In this document: positions 8,896 to 16,839 of the stretch, in pieces
Position numbering within the stretch: the first letter of the stretch is position 1
Layout of the letters: each line of letters begins with the position of its first letter
NCBI RefSeq assembly: GCF_001421965.1
Contig: NZ_LMLP01000001.1
Span: 434,001 to 498,000 of the forward strand
Length of the DNA stretch: 64,000 nucleotides
From: Sphingomonas sp. Leaf67
Lineage (GTDB): Bacteria > Pseudomonadota > Alphaproteobacteria > Sphingomonadales > Sphingomonadaceae
Reading direction: 5' to 3'
Notes under the pieces: model-generated
Seen by the model: the letters and a program-made list of their open reading frames with translations, nothing else
What the model was told of the DNA's origin: nothing
The model's database searches: none
Made by a program: the position numbers and the translations under genes

Positions 8896-9236
8896 AGGAC
8901 TGGACCGAGGTCGTGGCGATCGGCTGCACTTTGCCAGGCGTCGAGCCGGGCAGCAGCTATGGCCAGCCGGCGCTGCGTTTCAGGAACAGGACGCTTGCGG
9001 GCACGACCGCGCCCGGGTCCGACAGCTTCGTGCTTCATGTCGCGGAAGGTGAGAAGGACATGCTGATCGAGACCGATCCGGCGACTTTCTGGCAGACCGA
9101 CCATTATCGCGGCTGGCCGGTGGTGCTGGTGCGCTACGGGACCGATGCCAGCGATCGGATCGCGACGCTGCTGCACCGGGCATGGTGGGACCGGGCGACG
9201 GTCACCCAGCGCAAGGCGTGGGGCGAGCGGCCCTGA
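8892..9236 (+). CDS. MmcQ/YjbR family protein
   Basis: 114 aa. Shows the MmcQ/YjbR (CyaY-like fold) pattern: LPGVEPGSSYGQPALRFRNR near the start, a central EGEKDMLIETDPATFWQTDH, then RGWPVVLVRYG and a C-terminal helix with AWWDRATVTQRKAW. YjbR proteins are small, with a double-wing DNA-binding-like fold, but their role is not established. Translationally coupled to rarA by ATGA. It may overlap the next gene by up to 55 nt depending on the start of that gene. Confidence 0.85.
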   Translation: MKDWTEVVAIGCTLPGVEPGSSYGQPALRFRNRTLAGTTAPGSDSFVLHVAEGEKDMLIETDPATFWQTDHYRGWPVVLVRYGTDASDRIATLLHRAWWDRATVTQRKAWGERP

Positions 9237-10099
9237 CCCGTCGCTTCACGCGGTTCGCGGCGATCGACTGGTCGGGACAGGCGGTTGCGCACCCGAAGGG
9301 GCTGGCCGTCGCCGCGGTCGGGGACGCCGGTCCGGAACTGATCGAGCGCGAAGGCGGATGGTCGCGTGCGGCGGTACTCGACTGGCTGGTCGGGTTGGCG
9401 GCAGCGCGAGCGGACATCGTGATCGGGCTGGACCTGTCGCCGGCGCTGCCGTTTGTCGACCTAGACCGCTATTTTCCGGGCTGGGACGCGTCGCCGCCCG
9501 ATGCGCGGGCACTCTGGGCGATGGTCGACACGATGGCGGCGGACGATCCGTTTCTGGCGGCATCGTCGGTGGTCGCCGATGCGGAATTGTCGCGACATTT
9601 CCGGCGGCAGCGCGCGTGCGGCGACCTGTTCGGTGCCGGGCGCGGGCGGTTGCGGGTGTGCGAGGAACGGCAGTTGCTGGCCGGGCTGTCGCCGACCAGC
9701 TGTTTCAATCTGGTCGGCGCGGCGCAGGTCGGGAAGTCGAGCCTGACCGGTATGCGCGTGCTGCACCGGCTGCGCGGGGCGATCCCGGTCTGGCCGTTCG
9801 ATCCGCTGCCCGATGCCGGGCCGGTGATCGTCGAAATCTACACGACCATCGCCGCGCGGGCGGCGGGGGTGCGCAAGGGATTGAGCAAGTTGCGCGATGC
9901 TGCGTCGCTGGATGCGGCGCTGGCGGTGCTGGGCAGCGCCGCGCACGTCCCGATCGCCCGTTACGACGATCATGCCACCGACGCGCTGTTGAGCGCGGCT
10001 TGGTTGCGGCAGGTCGCGGGTGATGGCGCGCTGTGGGCACCGGTCGGGCTGACGCCACAGGTCGCTCGGACGGAAGGGTGGACGTTCGGGGTGCGGTGA
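9182..10099 (+). CDS. Hypothetical protein, possible RNase H-like (DUF429-type) fold
   Basis: Up to 305 aa. The region from TRRFTRFAAIDWSGQ onward looks like the true protein; it shows AIDWSG, VIGLDLSPALPF and, near the end, IARYDDHATDALLSAAWL, spaced like the acidic residues of RNase H-fold DUF429 proteins. That family link is tentative. The start is uncertain: ATG 9182 gives a 55-nt overlap with the MmcQ gene, GTG 9218 or CTG 9233 would shorten it to 19 or 4 nt. It ends 90 bases before a tRNA gene and is likely in the rarA transcript. Confidence 0.6.
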   Translation: MVGPGDGHPAQGVGRAALTRRFTRFAAIDWSGQAVAHPKGLAVAAVGDAGPELIEREGGWSRAAVLDWLVGLAAARADIVIGLDLSPALPFVDLDRYFPGWDASPPDARALWAMVDTMAADDPFLAASSVVADAELSRHFRRQRACGDLFGAGRGRLRVCEERQLLAGLSPTSCFNLVGAAQVGKSSLTGMRVLHRLRGAIPVWPFDPLPDAGPVIVEIYTTIAARAAGVRKGLSKLRDAASLDAALAVLGSAAHVPIARYDDHATDALLSAAWLRQVAGDGALWAPVGLTPQVARTEGWTFGVR

Positions 10100-10189
10100 G
10101 GCGGAGACCGTCGCGACGAGCGGGTCGAATATCCCGCCTCACCCGCCGTTGTGCTGAGGCACGCCGCTTGGTACAGAGCGCGAGGAAGT

Positions 10190-10263
10190 GCCCCGTTACG
10201 TTAATGGTAAACGGCTTCCTTTGTAACGAAGAGACGCGGGTTCGATTCCTGCACGGGGCACCA
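10190..10263 (+). tRNA. tRNA-Thr (anticodon TGT), atypical arms
   Basis: Cloverleaf by hand: acceptor GCCCCGT (10190-10196) pairs with ACGGGGC, discriminator A at 10260, encoded CCA 10261-10263. D arm CGTT/AACG with a 7-nt loop AATGGTA, anticodon arm CTTCC-TTTGTAA-CGAAG with anticodon TGT and a C-C mismatch closing the loop, 4-nt variable region AGAC, T arm GCGGG-TTCGATT-CCTGC. G1-C72 and C2-G71 with G35/U36 suit threonine identity. The arm lengths match tRNA-Gly rather than a usual tRNA-Thr; see findings. Confidence 0.85.
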
Positions 10264-10295
10264 CCATCCCTTATTTCCCGCTCGGGCGGACAAGC

Positions 10296-10976
10296 TTAGC
10301 GCGGTGGCGCGAGCCGGTACCCGACGCCCGGTTCGGTCAGGATCAGCCGGGGATCGGTCGAATCCTCCTCCAGCTTCTGCCGCAGATAGCCGATATAGAC
10401 GCGCAGATACTGACTGTCCGCCGATGGCGATCCCCAGCCGACCTCGAGCAGCCGTTTGTGCGTGACGACCTGTCCGGCGCTCATCGCCAGCGCCTGCAAC
10501 AGGTCGAATTCCTTGCGCGACAAGCGGATCGGTTCGTCTTCGATCCGGACCGACCGGGCATCGAAGTCGATCGCCAGCGGGCCGCTGTGATAGGTCCGCG
10601 GCTTCACCCGCACGCTGGCACGCCGCCGCACCGCCGCGCGGATGCGGGCGGTCAGTTCGCCGATCTCGAAGGGTTTGTTGACATAGTCGTCGGCCCCCCC
10701 GTCGAGCGCCGCGATCTTTTCGCTTTCCTGATGGCGCGCCGAAATCACGATGACCGATGCCGCGCTGATCGCGCGCACCGCGCCGATCACGTCTTTCCCG
10801 TCCATGTCAGGCAGGCCGAGGTCGAGGAGGATCAGTTCGGGGTCGGTCCGTCGTACCGCCTCGACAGCGGAATCGCCGTCGCAGGCGGTCGCCACGTCAT
10901 AGCCCGCCGCACGCAATGTCGGCTCCAGCACCGCGACCAGCGACGGTTCGTCGTCGACGATCAGGATGCGGGTCAT
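10296..10976 (-). CDS. KdpE-like response regulator
   Basis: 226 aa. Receiver domain (1-115) with acidic pair D9/D10 in LIVDDEP, phospho-acceptor Asp52 in LILLDLGLPDMDG, and the conserved Lys in VNKPFEIGEL; OmpR-type winged helix at the C-terminus (LSRKEFDLLQALAMSAGQVV, QYLRVYIGYLRQKLE, GVGYRL). This domain order and wording are closest to KdpE, the activator of the high-affinity potassium pump. Its start overlaps the sensor kinase stop by 4 nt. No kdpFABC genes lie in the window, so targets are open. Confidence 0.88.
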   Translation of the reverse strand: MTRILIVDDEPSLVAVLEPTLRAAGYDVATACDGDSAVEAVRRTDPELILLDLGLPDMDGKDVIGAVRAISAASVIVISARHQESEKIAALDGGADDYVNKPFEIGELTARIRAAVRRRASVRVKPRTYHSGPLAIDFDARSVRIEDEPIRLSRKEFDLLQALAMSAGQVVTHKRLLEVGWGSPSADSQYLRVYIGYLRQKLEEDSTDPRLILTEPGVGYRLAPPR

Positions 10977-12484
10977 GTCGCGGGCATTCCGCTGGCGATC
11001 GGCAGTTCGATAACGATCTTCGTGCCTCCGTTCGCCACGCCCGGCGTCTGCGCCGCGATCGATCCGCCCAGCGCCTCGACGAAGCCCTTGGCGATCGCCA
11101 GTCCCAGGCCGCTGCCGCGGGGCGATGCCTCGCTCCGGCGCACCCGGTAGAAGCGCTCGAACACGCGGACTAGGTCGTCCTCCGGAATACCGCAACCCTC
11201 GTCGGCGATGCCGATGCGACAGCGATCGCCTAGATCCTCGGCGCTCAGCACGATGCGGGTGCCGTCGGGACCATAGAGGATCGCGTTGTCGAGCACGTTG
11301 ATGAGCACCAGTTCGAACAATGCCGGGTTCGCCGACACGACCAGTCGCGGGTCCATGCCGACCGTTTCGAACCGGCGGTTGCCGGCGCGCGGACGCACGC
11401 GCTGGATGGCGACGCCGATCATCTCGGCAACGCCGAGCGTCTGCAACGATGCCGGGTCGTCGCCGACCTCCAGCTTGCTCATTTCGAGCAGGTTCGCCGT
11501 ATAGCGATTGAGCCGTTCGCAATCGTCGACGATCTGACGCAAAAATTGTTCGAACGTGACGCCGTCCAGCTTGTCGCGATAGATCAGCAAACTCGACGCC
11601 GAGGCGCTGATCGCGGTCAGCGGCGTGCGGAAATCGTGGCTGACCGAATTGAGCAGCGCGGTCTTCAGTTCCTCGGCCTTCACCGTTGCGCGACGTTCGG
11701 CATTCTGTTCCGACAGGATGGCGCGTTCGAAGGCGACCGAGACGCTGCCGCCAAACGTCTTGAGCAGGGTCAGGTCCATCGGGCCGACGCCGGTTTCCTC
11801 CAGCAGCAGGACACCGATCGCGCCTTCGCTGCCGTCCAGCCGGATCGCCACCAGCGGACGCTCGACCAATATCCCTTCGTCGCTGGCAAGCAACGCGGCG
11901 ATCATATCGTCGATCGCGCACAGGGTCTCGTCCGGACCGACGCGGTCGAGACCGCCCGGCCGCAGCCGGAAGATCGTCAGGCGTGCGTTCAGGATCGGTT
12001 CGGCGACGCGGGCCAGCGCGGCGGTGATATCGACGACCCGCCCGGCCGATTGCAGCGCCCGACTGAGGCGCAACAGGTTGGTCAACCGGGCGTTGCCGAG
12101 CCGCGCCAGTTCCGACCGGTCGCGCAACCGCCCGGCAAGGATGCCGGTCACGATCGCACACAGGTTGAAGATGAACAGCGGTGCCAGATCGCGTTCGGTG
12201 CCCAGCCGGAACGAGAAAGCAGGCTGGGTAATGAAGAAATTGAAGATCAGGAACGCCGCTACCGCCGCAATCAGCGCGCTGGACAGGCCGCCGACCGCCC
12301 CGGCGACAGTGACGCCCAGCATGAACACCAGCGCGGCAGTGACCTCGTCATAATGCGCGGCGACCAGATTGCCGACCAGCGCGAGGACGAGGATGACGGT
12401 CGCGGTCGAGGCGAGCTCGTGCCGGTTCAGGGACAGTTTCAGTCCACGCGAGGCAAGGTCGGCGGTGATCGGATAGGACGGCAT
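10973..12484 (-). CDS. DUF4118 sensor histidine kinase, KdpD C-terminal-like
   Basis: 503 aa from ATG 12484 (MPSYPITADL); the frame stays open to 12568 without supporting similarity. Four closely packed transmembrane helices (about 25-115: ASTATVILVLALVGNLVAA, ALVFMLGVTVAGAVGG, ALIAAVAAFLIFNFF, LFIFNLCAIVTGILA) form the DUF4118 domain. A GAF-like part follows, then HisKA with His283 in SVSHDFRTPL and an ATPase domain (NVLDNAILYG, ADEGCGI, GSGLGLAIAKGFVEALGG). Full-length KdpD (about 900 aa) carries an N-terminal KdpD/Usp cytoplasmic module, absent here. Operon with the KdpE-like gene. Confidence 0.88.
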   Translation of the reverse strand: MPSYPITADLASRGLKLSLNRHELASTATVILVLALVGNLVAAHYDEVTAALVFMLGVTVAGAVGGLSSALIAAVAAFLIFNFFITQPAFSFRLGTERDLAPLFIFNLCAIVTGILAGRLRDRSELARLGNARLTNLLRLSRALQSAGRVVDITAALARVAEPILNARLTIFRLRPGGLDRVGPDETLCAIDDMIAALLASDEGILVERPLVAIRLDGSEGAIGVLLLEETGVGPMDLTLLKTFGGSVSVAFERAILSEQNAERRATVKAEELKTALLNSVSHDFRTPLTAISASASSLLIYRDKLDGVTFEQFLRQIVDDCERLNRYTANLLEMSKLEVGDDPASLQTLGVAEMIGVAIQRVRPRAGNRRFETVGMDPRLVVSANPALFELVLINVLDNAILYGPDGTRIVLSAEDLGDRCRIGIADEGCGIPEDDLVRVFERFYRVRRSEASPRGSGLGLAIAKGFVEALGGSIAAQTPGVANGGTKIVIELPIASGMPAT

Positions 12485-12712
12485 AGCGAAAGGCTCACTC
12501 CCACGAACGCGCCGCGGCACGGCCCGTGCGCCCGGACCACGCGTAGCCGAGCACTGAACACCGTCCATACATAAGAAAGCTATAGTAACGGCTTAACGGG
12601 TCTTTGGCCTAGCGATCCGTTCGGGCATCGCCACGGCTGACTGCGCGGGACCAGTGTCCCGTCCGGCACCTTTCGCTGCCCCCCATATCGACGTCGTATC
12701 GGGAGAGGACCT

Positions 12713-12868
12713 ATGCAGTGGCCGTTTATTCATCGTCAGCGTCTGACGGACGCGTTGCTCGACGCCGATCGTCGATTCAATCAGATCGACCGCGCGGCGC
12801 GGACCTATCGCGACGAACGTGACCGGCTGAAGGCGGCATTGTCCGCGGTCAGCAATTATCCGCATTGA
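12713..12868 (+). CDS. Small hypothetical protein (51 aa)
   Basis: ATG 12713 is preceded by GGGAGAGG (12701-12708), a strong ribosome site at 4-nt spacing. The product is a hydrophilic, highly charged helix: MQWPFIHRQRLTDALLDADR, then further Arg/Asp-rich heptads ending in SNYPH. It could be a short coiled coil. The stop codon TGA overlaps the next ATG (TGATG at 12866-12870), so the two small genes form a coupled pair. No known family is recognised. Confidence 0.6.
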   Translation: MQWPFIHRQRLTDALLDADRRFNQIDRAARTYRDERDRLKAALSAVSNYPH

Positions 12869-13074
12869 TGATGGTCGACATCGCCGCCTTCGTCGCGATT
12901 CCGATCGGCAACATCGTGATGACGATCGGCTTCCTCAAGCTGATCTGGGTATCGGACGGGGCGTTCGCCTATGCCGGCGGGGGCCGCGCGACGCGGAACC
13001 TGCCGGGTCTGGCATGGGTCGCGGCCGGGGCGGCGCTGTGTTTCCTGCCGCTGGCGCTGCGCTATCCGGGATAG
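12868..13074 (+). CDS. Small two-helix membrane protein (68 aa)
   Basis: Starts at ATG 12868 or 12871, overlapping the stop of the 51-aa gene. Two hydrophobic segments are visible (DIAAFVAIPIGNIVMTIGFL and LAWVAAGAALCFLPLAL) joined by a Gly/Arg loop (YAGGGRATRN). Topology with the loop in the cytoplasm would fit the positive charges. No family assigned. Divergent from the KdpD-like gene and convergent with the chemotaxis operon, 22 bases away. Confidence 0.55.
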   Translation: MMVDIAAFVAIPIGNIVMTIGFLKLIWVSDGAFAYAGGGRATRNLPGLAWVAAGAALCFLPLALRYPG

Positions 13075-13096
13075 CGTCGGTCGCCGGGCGGGCGGG

Positions 13097-13375
13097 TCAG
13101 GCGGCGTGGCAGCGTAGCCGCGCCAGCATGTCCTCCAGCGTCACTTCCGACAGCTGATCCTGCCCGTCGCCACCGCGCAGCACGCTGGCGAGGTTGAGCA
13201 GGATCTGCGTGACGTGATCGATCGACTGCAACCCGGTCAGATGCCGGCGCAGCGTCGCTTCGTCGCTGCCGAGTTCGAAGGCGAGGTCGCCCAGCATCCG
13301 CGAGGCACGCACCAGTTCTTCGGCCAGTGCGCCGCCCATCGGGATCGGCTGCGGAAAGGTCACGGGCGCGTTCAT
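13097..13375 (-). CDS. Unknown 92-aa protein at end of chemotaxis operon
   Basis: From ATG 13375, overlapping the stop of the CheB-like gene by 4 nt (ATGA). The sequence is mostly helical, with PMGGALAEELVRASRMLGDL, ATLRRHLTGLQSIDHVTQIL and LSEVTLEDMLARLR. The central part resembles a helical bundle of the kind seen in chemotaxis accessory proteins (conserved-looking SIDHVTQ), but I cannot name a family. Being last in an eight-gene chemotaxis transcript, translated right after a degenerate CheB, it probably acts with that protein. Inference only. Confidence 0.7.
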   Translation of the reverse strand: MNAPVTFPQPIPMGGALAEELVRASRMLGDLAFELGSDEATLRRHLTGLQSIDHVTQILLNLASVLRGGDGQDQLSEVTLEDMLARLRCHAA

Positions 13376-14376
13376 TTCGAGCACAGTTTCAGGACGCTGG
13401 CGGTCAGCGCGTCGGGCCCGACCGGCTGCGTGACCATACCCCGCGCCAGCGTGTGGCCGCCGCCGCCCTCCGCCGGGGAAAAAGCATAGCTGCCCGCGCC
13501 CAGCATCGCCTTCAGACCGCCGCCGCCGTCTTCGCTGCCGTCGATCATCAGCACGCCGACCGCATTGGCCCCCGCCGCCTTGGCCGCAGCGGCGAACAGC
13601 AGCGAGATCGACGGACGCTCGCCCGCGACCGGATCGCGCGCCAGCAACCGCAGCTTGCCCGACGGCCAGGCGTCGACGACGACGTGATGGTCGCCCTGCG
13701 GCGCGAAATAGATCGTGCCCTGCTCGATCTTCATCCCGTCCTGCGCAACGACGACCTTCGGCGCGACCTGCGTCCCGAGCTTTTCGACCATGCCCTCGAC
13801 CAGACCCGGCCCGAGATGCTGCACGACGATCGTCGGCGGGCAGTTGGCGGGAAACGCACCGAACATGCCGAACATCGACGCGGTGCTCGACGCATCGCCG
13901 CCCAGCACGATCAGGCGACCGTTCCAGTCGATCGGTGCCGCGGCCTTTGCCGCCGGCCCCTTGCTCTTCATCGGCGCGTTGCGGGCCGACTTGATGCGCT
14001 TGCCCAGCTTGGCGATGATCGCGTTCAGTTCGGCCGGGGCCGCGACGCGCGGCTTGGGCAGGCAATCGATCGCCCCAAGCCGCAGTGCCTCGATCGTCTC
14101 GCCCGCGCCGTCGGTGGTGCGGGTGGAGAACATGATGACCGGCATCGGCTTCGATTCCATGATCTCGGCCAGATATTCGATGCCGCTCATTCCCGGCATT
14201 TCGACGTCGAGCGTGATGACGTGCGGTTTCAGCGACGCGACCATCGAACGTGCTTCCGCAGCACCATCCGCAAGGCCGACGACCTCCACACCCGGAATCC
14301 GTTCCAGCGCTCCCGAAATGAGCGCCCGCATGGTCAACGAGTCGTCGACGACGAGAACCTTGGTGCTTGCAGCCAT
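13372..14376 (-). CDS. CheB-like protein with altered catalytic serine site
   Basis: 334 aa: receiver domain (1-120; VVDDSLTM, phospho-acceptor Asp57 in VITLDVEMPGMSG), linker, and methylesterase-fold domain (150-334). Against the second CheB of this operon, which aligns without gaps from the strand before the nucleophile to [15 protein letters not shown] is replaced by GGDASS, so the catalytic Ser falls on Asp161. His187 (VVQHLGPG) and Asp283 (GSEDGGGG) are kept. Serines at 163-164 could only serve with a local shift. Likely a non-catalytic or altered CheB paralogue that binds receptor, CheR tether or phosphoryl groups. Operon spacing: 33 bases after cheW. Confidence 0.85.
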   Translation of the reverse strand: MAASTKVLVVDDSLTMRALISGALERIPGVEVVGLADGAAEARSMVASLKPHVITLDVEMPGMSGIEYLAEIMESKPMPVIMFSTRTTDGAGETIEALRLGAIDCLPKPRVAAPAELNAIIAKLGKRIKSARNAPMKSKGPAAKAAAPIDWNGRLIVLGGDASSTASMFGMFGAFPANCPPTIVVQHLGPGLVEGMVEKLGTQVAPKVVVAQDGMKIEQGTIYFAPQGDHHVVVDAWPSGKLRLLARDPVAGERPSISLLFAAAAKAAGANAVGVLMIDGSEDGGGGLKAMLGAGSYAFSPAEGGGGHTLARGMVTQPVGPDALTASVLKLCSK

Positions 14377-14409
14377 GATGTCAGTGTCCCAAAAAGATTA
14401 CGCGGTACT

Positions 14410-14847
14410 TCAGGCGGCTTCGGCGACCGGCTGGTCGACCAGACGGTCGAGCGCCAGCACCAGGATCATGCGATTGTCGATCGTCGCCAACCCTTCGAGG
14501 AAGCGCGAGGCTTCGGTGTCGCCCATGTCGGGGATCGGCTGCATCGCATCCGGATGGATCGATACGATGTCGTTGACCGCATCGACGATGATGCCCTGCA
14601 ACTGTTCACCGATGCGCACGACGATGATGACGTGGCGGGCCGACGGATCGGTCATGCCCCAGTTCAGCCGGTGGCGCAGGTCGAACACCGGCAACACGAC
14701 GCCGCGCAGGTTCACGACACCGCGGACATAGGGCGGCACGTTGGGCAGCGGCGTCGCCGGCGACCATGCGCGGATCTCGCGGATCGCCATGATGTCGACG
14801 CCCAGAATCTGGTCGCCCAGCTGAAAGGTGATAAGTTGGCGGGACAT
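14410..14847 (-). CDS. cheW: Chemotaxis coupling protein CheW
   Basis: 145 aa, a single CheW/SH3-like domain. Visible landmarks: LITFQLGDQILGVDIMAIRE, VPPYVRGVVNLRGVVLPVFD with the conserved NLRG, and GIIVDAVNDIVSI. CheW links CheA to the receptor tips in the chemoreceptor array at the inner membrane. It lies 26 bases downstream of cheY in the same transcript. The C-terminus ends in a short Ala/Val tail. Confidence 0.95.
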   Translation of the reverse strand: MSRQLITFQLGDQILGVDIMAIREIRAWSPATPLPNVPPYVRGVVNLRGVVLPVFDLRHRLNWGMTDPSARHVIIVVRIGEQLQGIIVDAVNDIVSIHPDAMQPIPDMGDTEASRFLEGLATIDNRMILVLALDRLVDQPVAEAA

Positions 14848-14873
14848 GCTCTAATCCTCGGGCGGGAAACGGG

Positions 14874-15236
14874 TCAGTGCAGCACGCGGCGAATGGCGGC
14901 CGCGAGCTTTTCGGGGTGGAACGGCTTGACGATCCAGCCGGTTGCGCCGGCATCGCGGGCGCGCTGCTTCTTTTCGTCCGAGCTTTCGGTGGTCAGCACC
15001 AGGATCGGCAGGCTGCGACGCCCTTGCCCGCGCACTTCGGCGATCAGGCCGAACCCGTCCATGCGCGGCATGTTGATGTCGGTGATGAGCAGGTCGGGCT
15101 GCACGCCGTCGAGCTTTTCGAGCGCATGGACGCCGTCCTCCGCCTCGATCACGCTATAGCCCAGGTCGGTCAACGCCACCCGCAGCAACATCCGCATGCT
15201 GGGCGAATCATCGACGGTCAGGATCGTCTTTGCCAC
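14874..15236 (-). CDS. cheY: Chemotaxis response regulator CheY
   Basis: 120 aa from GTG 15236, chosen because GAGGGAG lies about 6 bases upstream and the receiver domain begins at once (VAKTILTVDDSPSM). An ATG at 15266, overlapping the cheD stop (TGATG), would add ten residues ([10 protein letters not shown]). Acidic residues in TVDDS, phospho-acceptor Asp53 in LLITDINMPRMDG, conserved Thr in VLTTESSDEKKQRAR, and Lys in IVKPFHPEKL are all present. Stand-alone receiver: carries phosphoryl groups from CheA to the flagellar switch or acts as a phosphate sink. Confidence 0.93.
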   Translation of the reverse strand: MAKTILTVDDSPSMRMLLRVALTDLGYSVIEAEDGVHALEKLDGVQPDLLITDINMPRMDGFGLIAEVRGQGRRSLPILVLTTESSDEKKQRARDAGATGWIVKPFHPEKLAAAIRRVLH

Positions 15237-15265
15237 GGTAGGCTCCCTCGGTACGAAATCAGTCA

Positions 15266-15823
15266 TCAAAAAAATTCCACGTCGCCGACGGCGGCGGGTG
15301 GCGGTGGTGGTTTGCGGACCACGATCACCGGCGGTGCCGCATCGACGACCGACCGGCACCGGGCAAGCCCGACCGCCGCGCGAAACTCGACGCGGCGTGC
15401 CCGCGTCCCCCCGACGTCCTCGCCGACCAGCGCGATCCGCTCGTTGCGCAGGAAGGTGCGGGCAAAGGCGATGTTGGCACCTCCGATATCACGAAATCCT
15501 TCCCGCATCGTTGCACCGCCGAAGATTCGTGCGCGCAAACGCGATCTTGCGGCACCCATGGTCAACATTGCGTTGATAAGTACTTCCATCGCGTAAACGC
15601 CGTAGCGTTGCATCGATGCCTGGTCCGATGCCGTGCCGTCCGCCAGCAGGTAATGGTTGATGCCGCCGATCTGCGCGACAGGATCGTAGAAGCAGGCGGC
15701 GACGCAGCTGCCCAGCACGGTGGTCAGCACGACATCGGGTTCGCGGCTGACCTGAGTCTCGCCCTGCGCCACGGTGACCCGGCGCAGACCGTCCCGCGCG
15801 GACAGGGCGTTCACAGCGCACAT
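15266..15823 (-). CDS. cheD: Chemoreceptor glutamine deamidase CheD
   Basis: 185 aa from ATG 15823; GTG 15814 overlapping the cheB stop as GTGA is equally plausible. The CheD core is evident: [17 protein letters not shown] with the catalytic Cys, GGINHYLL with the His, and [19 protein letters not shown]. CheD deamidates specific glutamines in chemoreceptors to glutamate, making sites for CheR/CheB. The last 20 residues form a basic-proline run ([13 protein letters not shown]) not usual in the family. Encoded between cheB and cheY. Confidence 0.92.
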   Translation of the reverse strand: MCAVNALSARDGLRRVTVAQGETQVSREPDVVLTTVLGSCVAACFYDPVAQIGGINHYLLADGTASDQASMQRYGVYAMEVLINAMLTMGAARSRLRARIFGGATMREGFRDIGGANIAFARTFLRNERIALVGEDVGGTRARRVEFRAAVGLARCRSVVDAAPPVIVVRKPPPPPAAVGDVEFF

Positions 15824-16839
15824 TCGGCGAGCAGCCGGCCGGCGATGCGGCGCAGCGGCAATTGTTCGGCAACGCCGCCGATCTGCCACGCGATGGCGGG
15901 CATGCCGTACACGACGCTGGTCGCCTTGTCCTGACCGAAGGTCATCGCACCGGCGGTACGCATCGCCTTCATCCCCTCCGCGCCATCGCTGCCCATGCCG
16001 GTCAGGATCGCGGCGGTGGCATCGCGTCCGGCCAGACGCGCAACCGAATGGAACAGCCGGTCGACCGACGGGCGGTGGCCGTTGACCTTGTCGCCTTCGA
16101 GCAGGCGGCAATGCCGCCGGTCGCCGGTACCCGCCAGTTCCATGTGACGCTCGCCACCCGGCGCGAGATAGATCTTGCCGACGCCCAGCACCGCGCCGGG
16201 GCGCGCTTCCTCGACGCTCGGCGCGCACAGCCGGTTGAGCCGGGCGGCGAAGCTGGGCGTGAAGGTCGCGGGCATATGCTGAACGATCATCGTCGGCGGG
16301 CAGTTGGCGGGAAACGCCGACAGCAGTTCGATCAGCGCCTCGACGCCGCCGGTCGACGCGCCGATCGCGATCATCGATCCGGGACGCGGCGTATAGGTCG
16401 CACGTTCGTGGACGACCGGGGCCGCCGGCACGACCCGCGCGGCGGGCCGCGTCTGCGACGCCGCGCGGACCAGATCGGCAAGGTCCAGTCCGCTATGGTC
16501 GTTGTGCGCCATCAGCCGGTTCTTGTCGAAACAGTCGAACGCCCCCCGCTCCAGCGCAGTCAGGCTGGCCTCCGCGCCTTGCGCGGTCAGCGTCGACAAC
16601 ATCACGACCGGCGTCGGGCGCAGCCGCATCAACCGGTCGAGAAAGTCGAGTCCGCTCATCCCCGGCATCTCGATGTCGAGCGTCACGACATCGGGGTCGA
16701 GCGCCTTGATCTGGGCCCGTGCCTCGTCCGCGCTGGCGGCGGTGCCGACGACTTCGATCGTCGGATCGGCCTGCAGCTTGCGACGGATGATCGCCTGCAT
16801 CGAATAGGAATCGTCGACGATCAGCGCGCGGACGGTCAT
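15811..16839 (-). CDS. cheB: Chemotaxis protein-glutamate methylesterase CheB
   Basis: 342 aa with full catalytic set: receiver (IVDDSYSM, Asp55 in [13 protein letters not shown]), linker, methylesterase domain with Ser162 in [13 protein letters not shown], His188 in IVQHMP, Asp285 in [11 protein letters not shown]. It removes methyl groups from receptor glutamates and deamidates glutamines when phosphorylated by CheA. Start ATG overlaps the cheR stop (ATGA 16836-16839). This is the working CheB of the operon; a second, degenerate copy follows four genes later. Confidence 0.96.
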   Translation of the reverse strand: MTVRALIVDDSYSMQAIIRRKLQADPTIEVVGTAASADEARAQIKALDPDVVTLDIEMPGMSGLDFLDRLMRLRPTPVVMLSTLTAQGAEASLTALERGAFDCFDKNRLMAHNDHSGLDLADLVRAASQTRPAARVVPAAPVVHERATYTPRPGSMIAIGASTGGVEALIELLSAFPANCPPTMIVQHMPATFTPSFAARLNRLCAPSVEEARPGAVLGVGKIYLAPGGERHMELAGTGDRRHCRLLEGDKVNGHRPSVDRLFHSVARLAGRDATAAILTGMGSDGAEGMKAMRTAGAMTFGQDKATSVVYGMPAIAWQIGGVAEQLPLRRIAGRLLAECAL

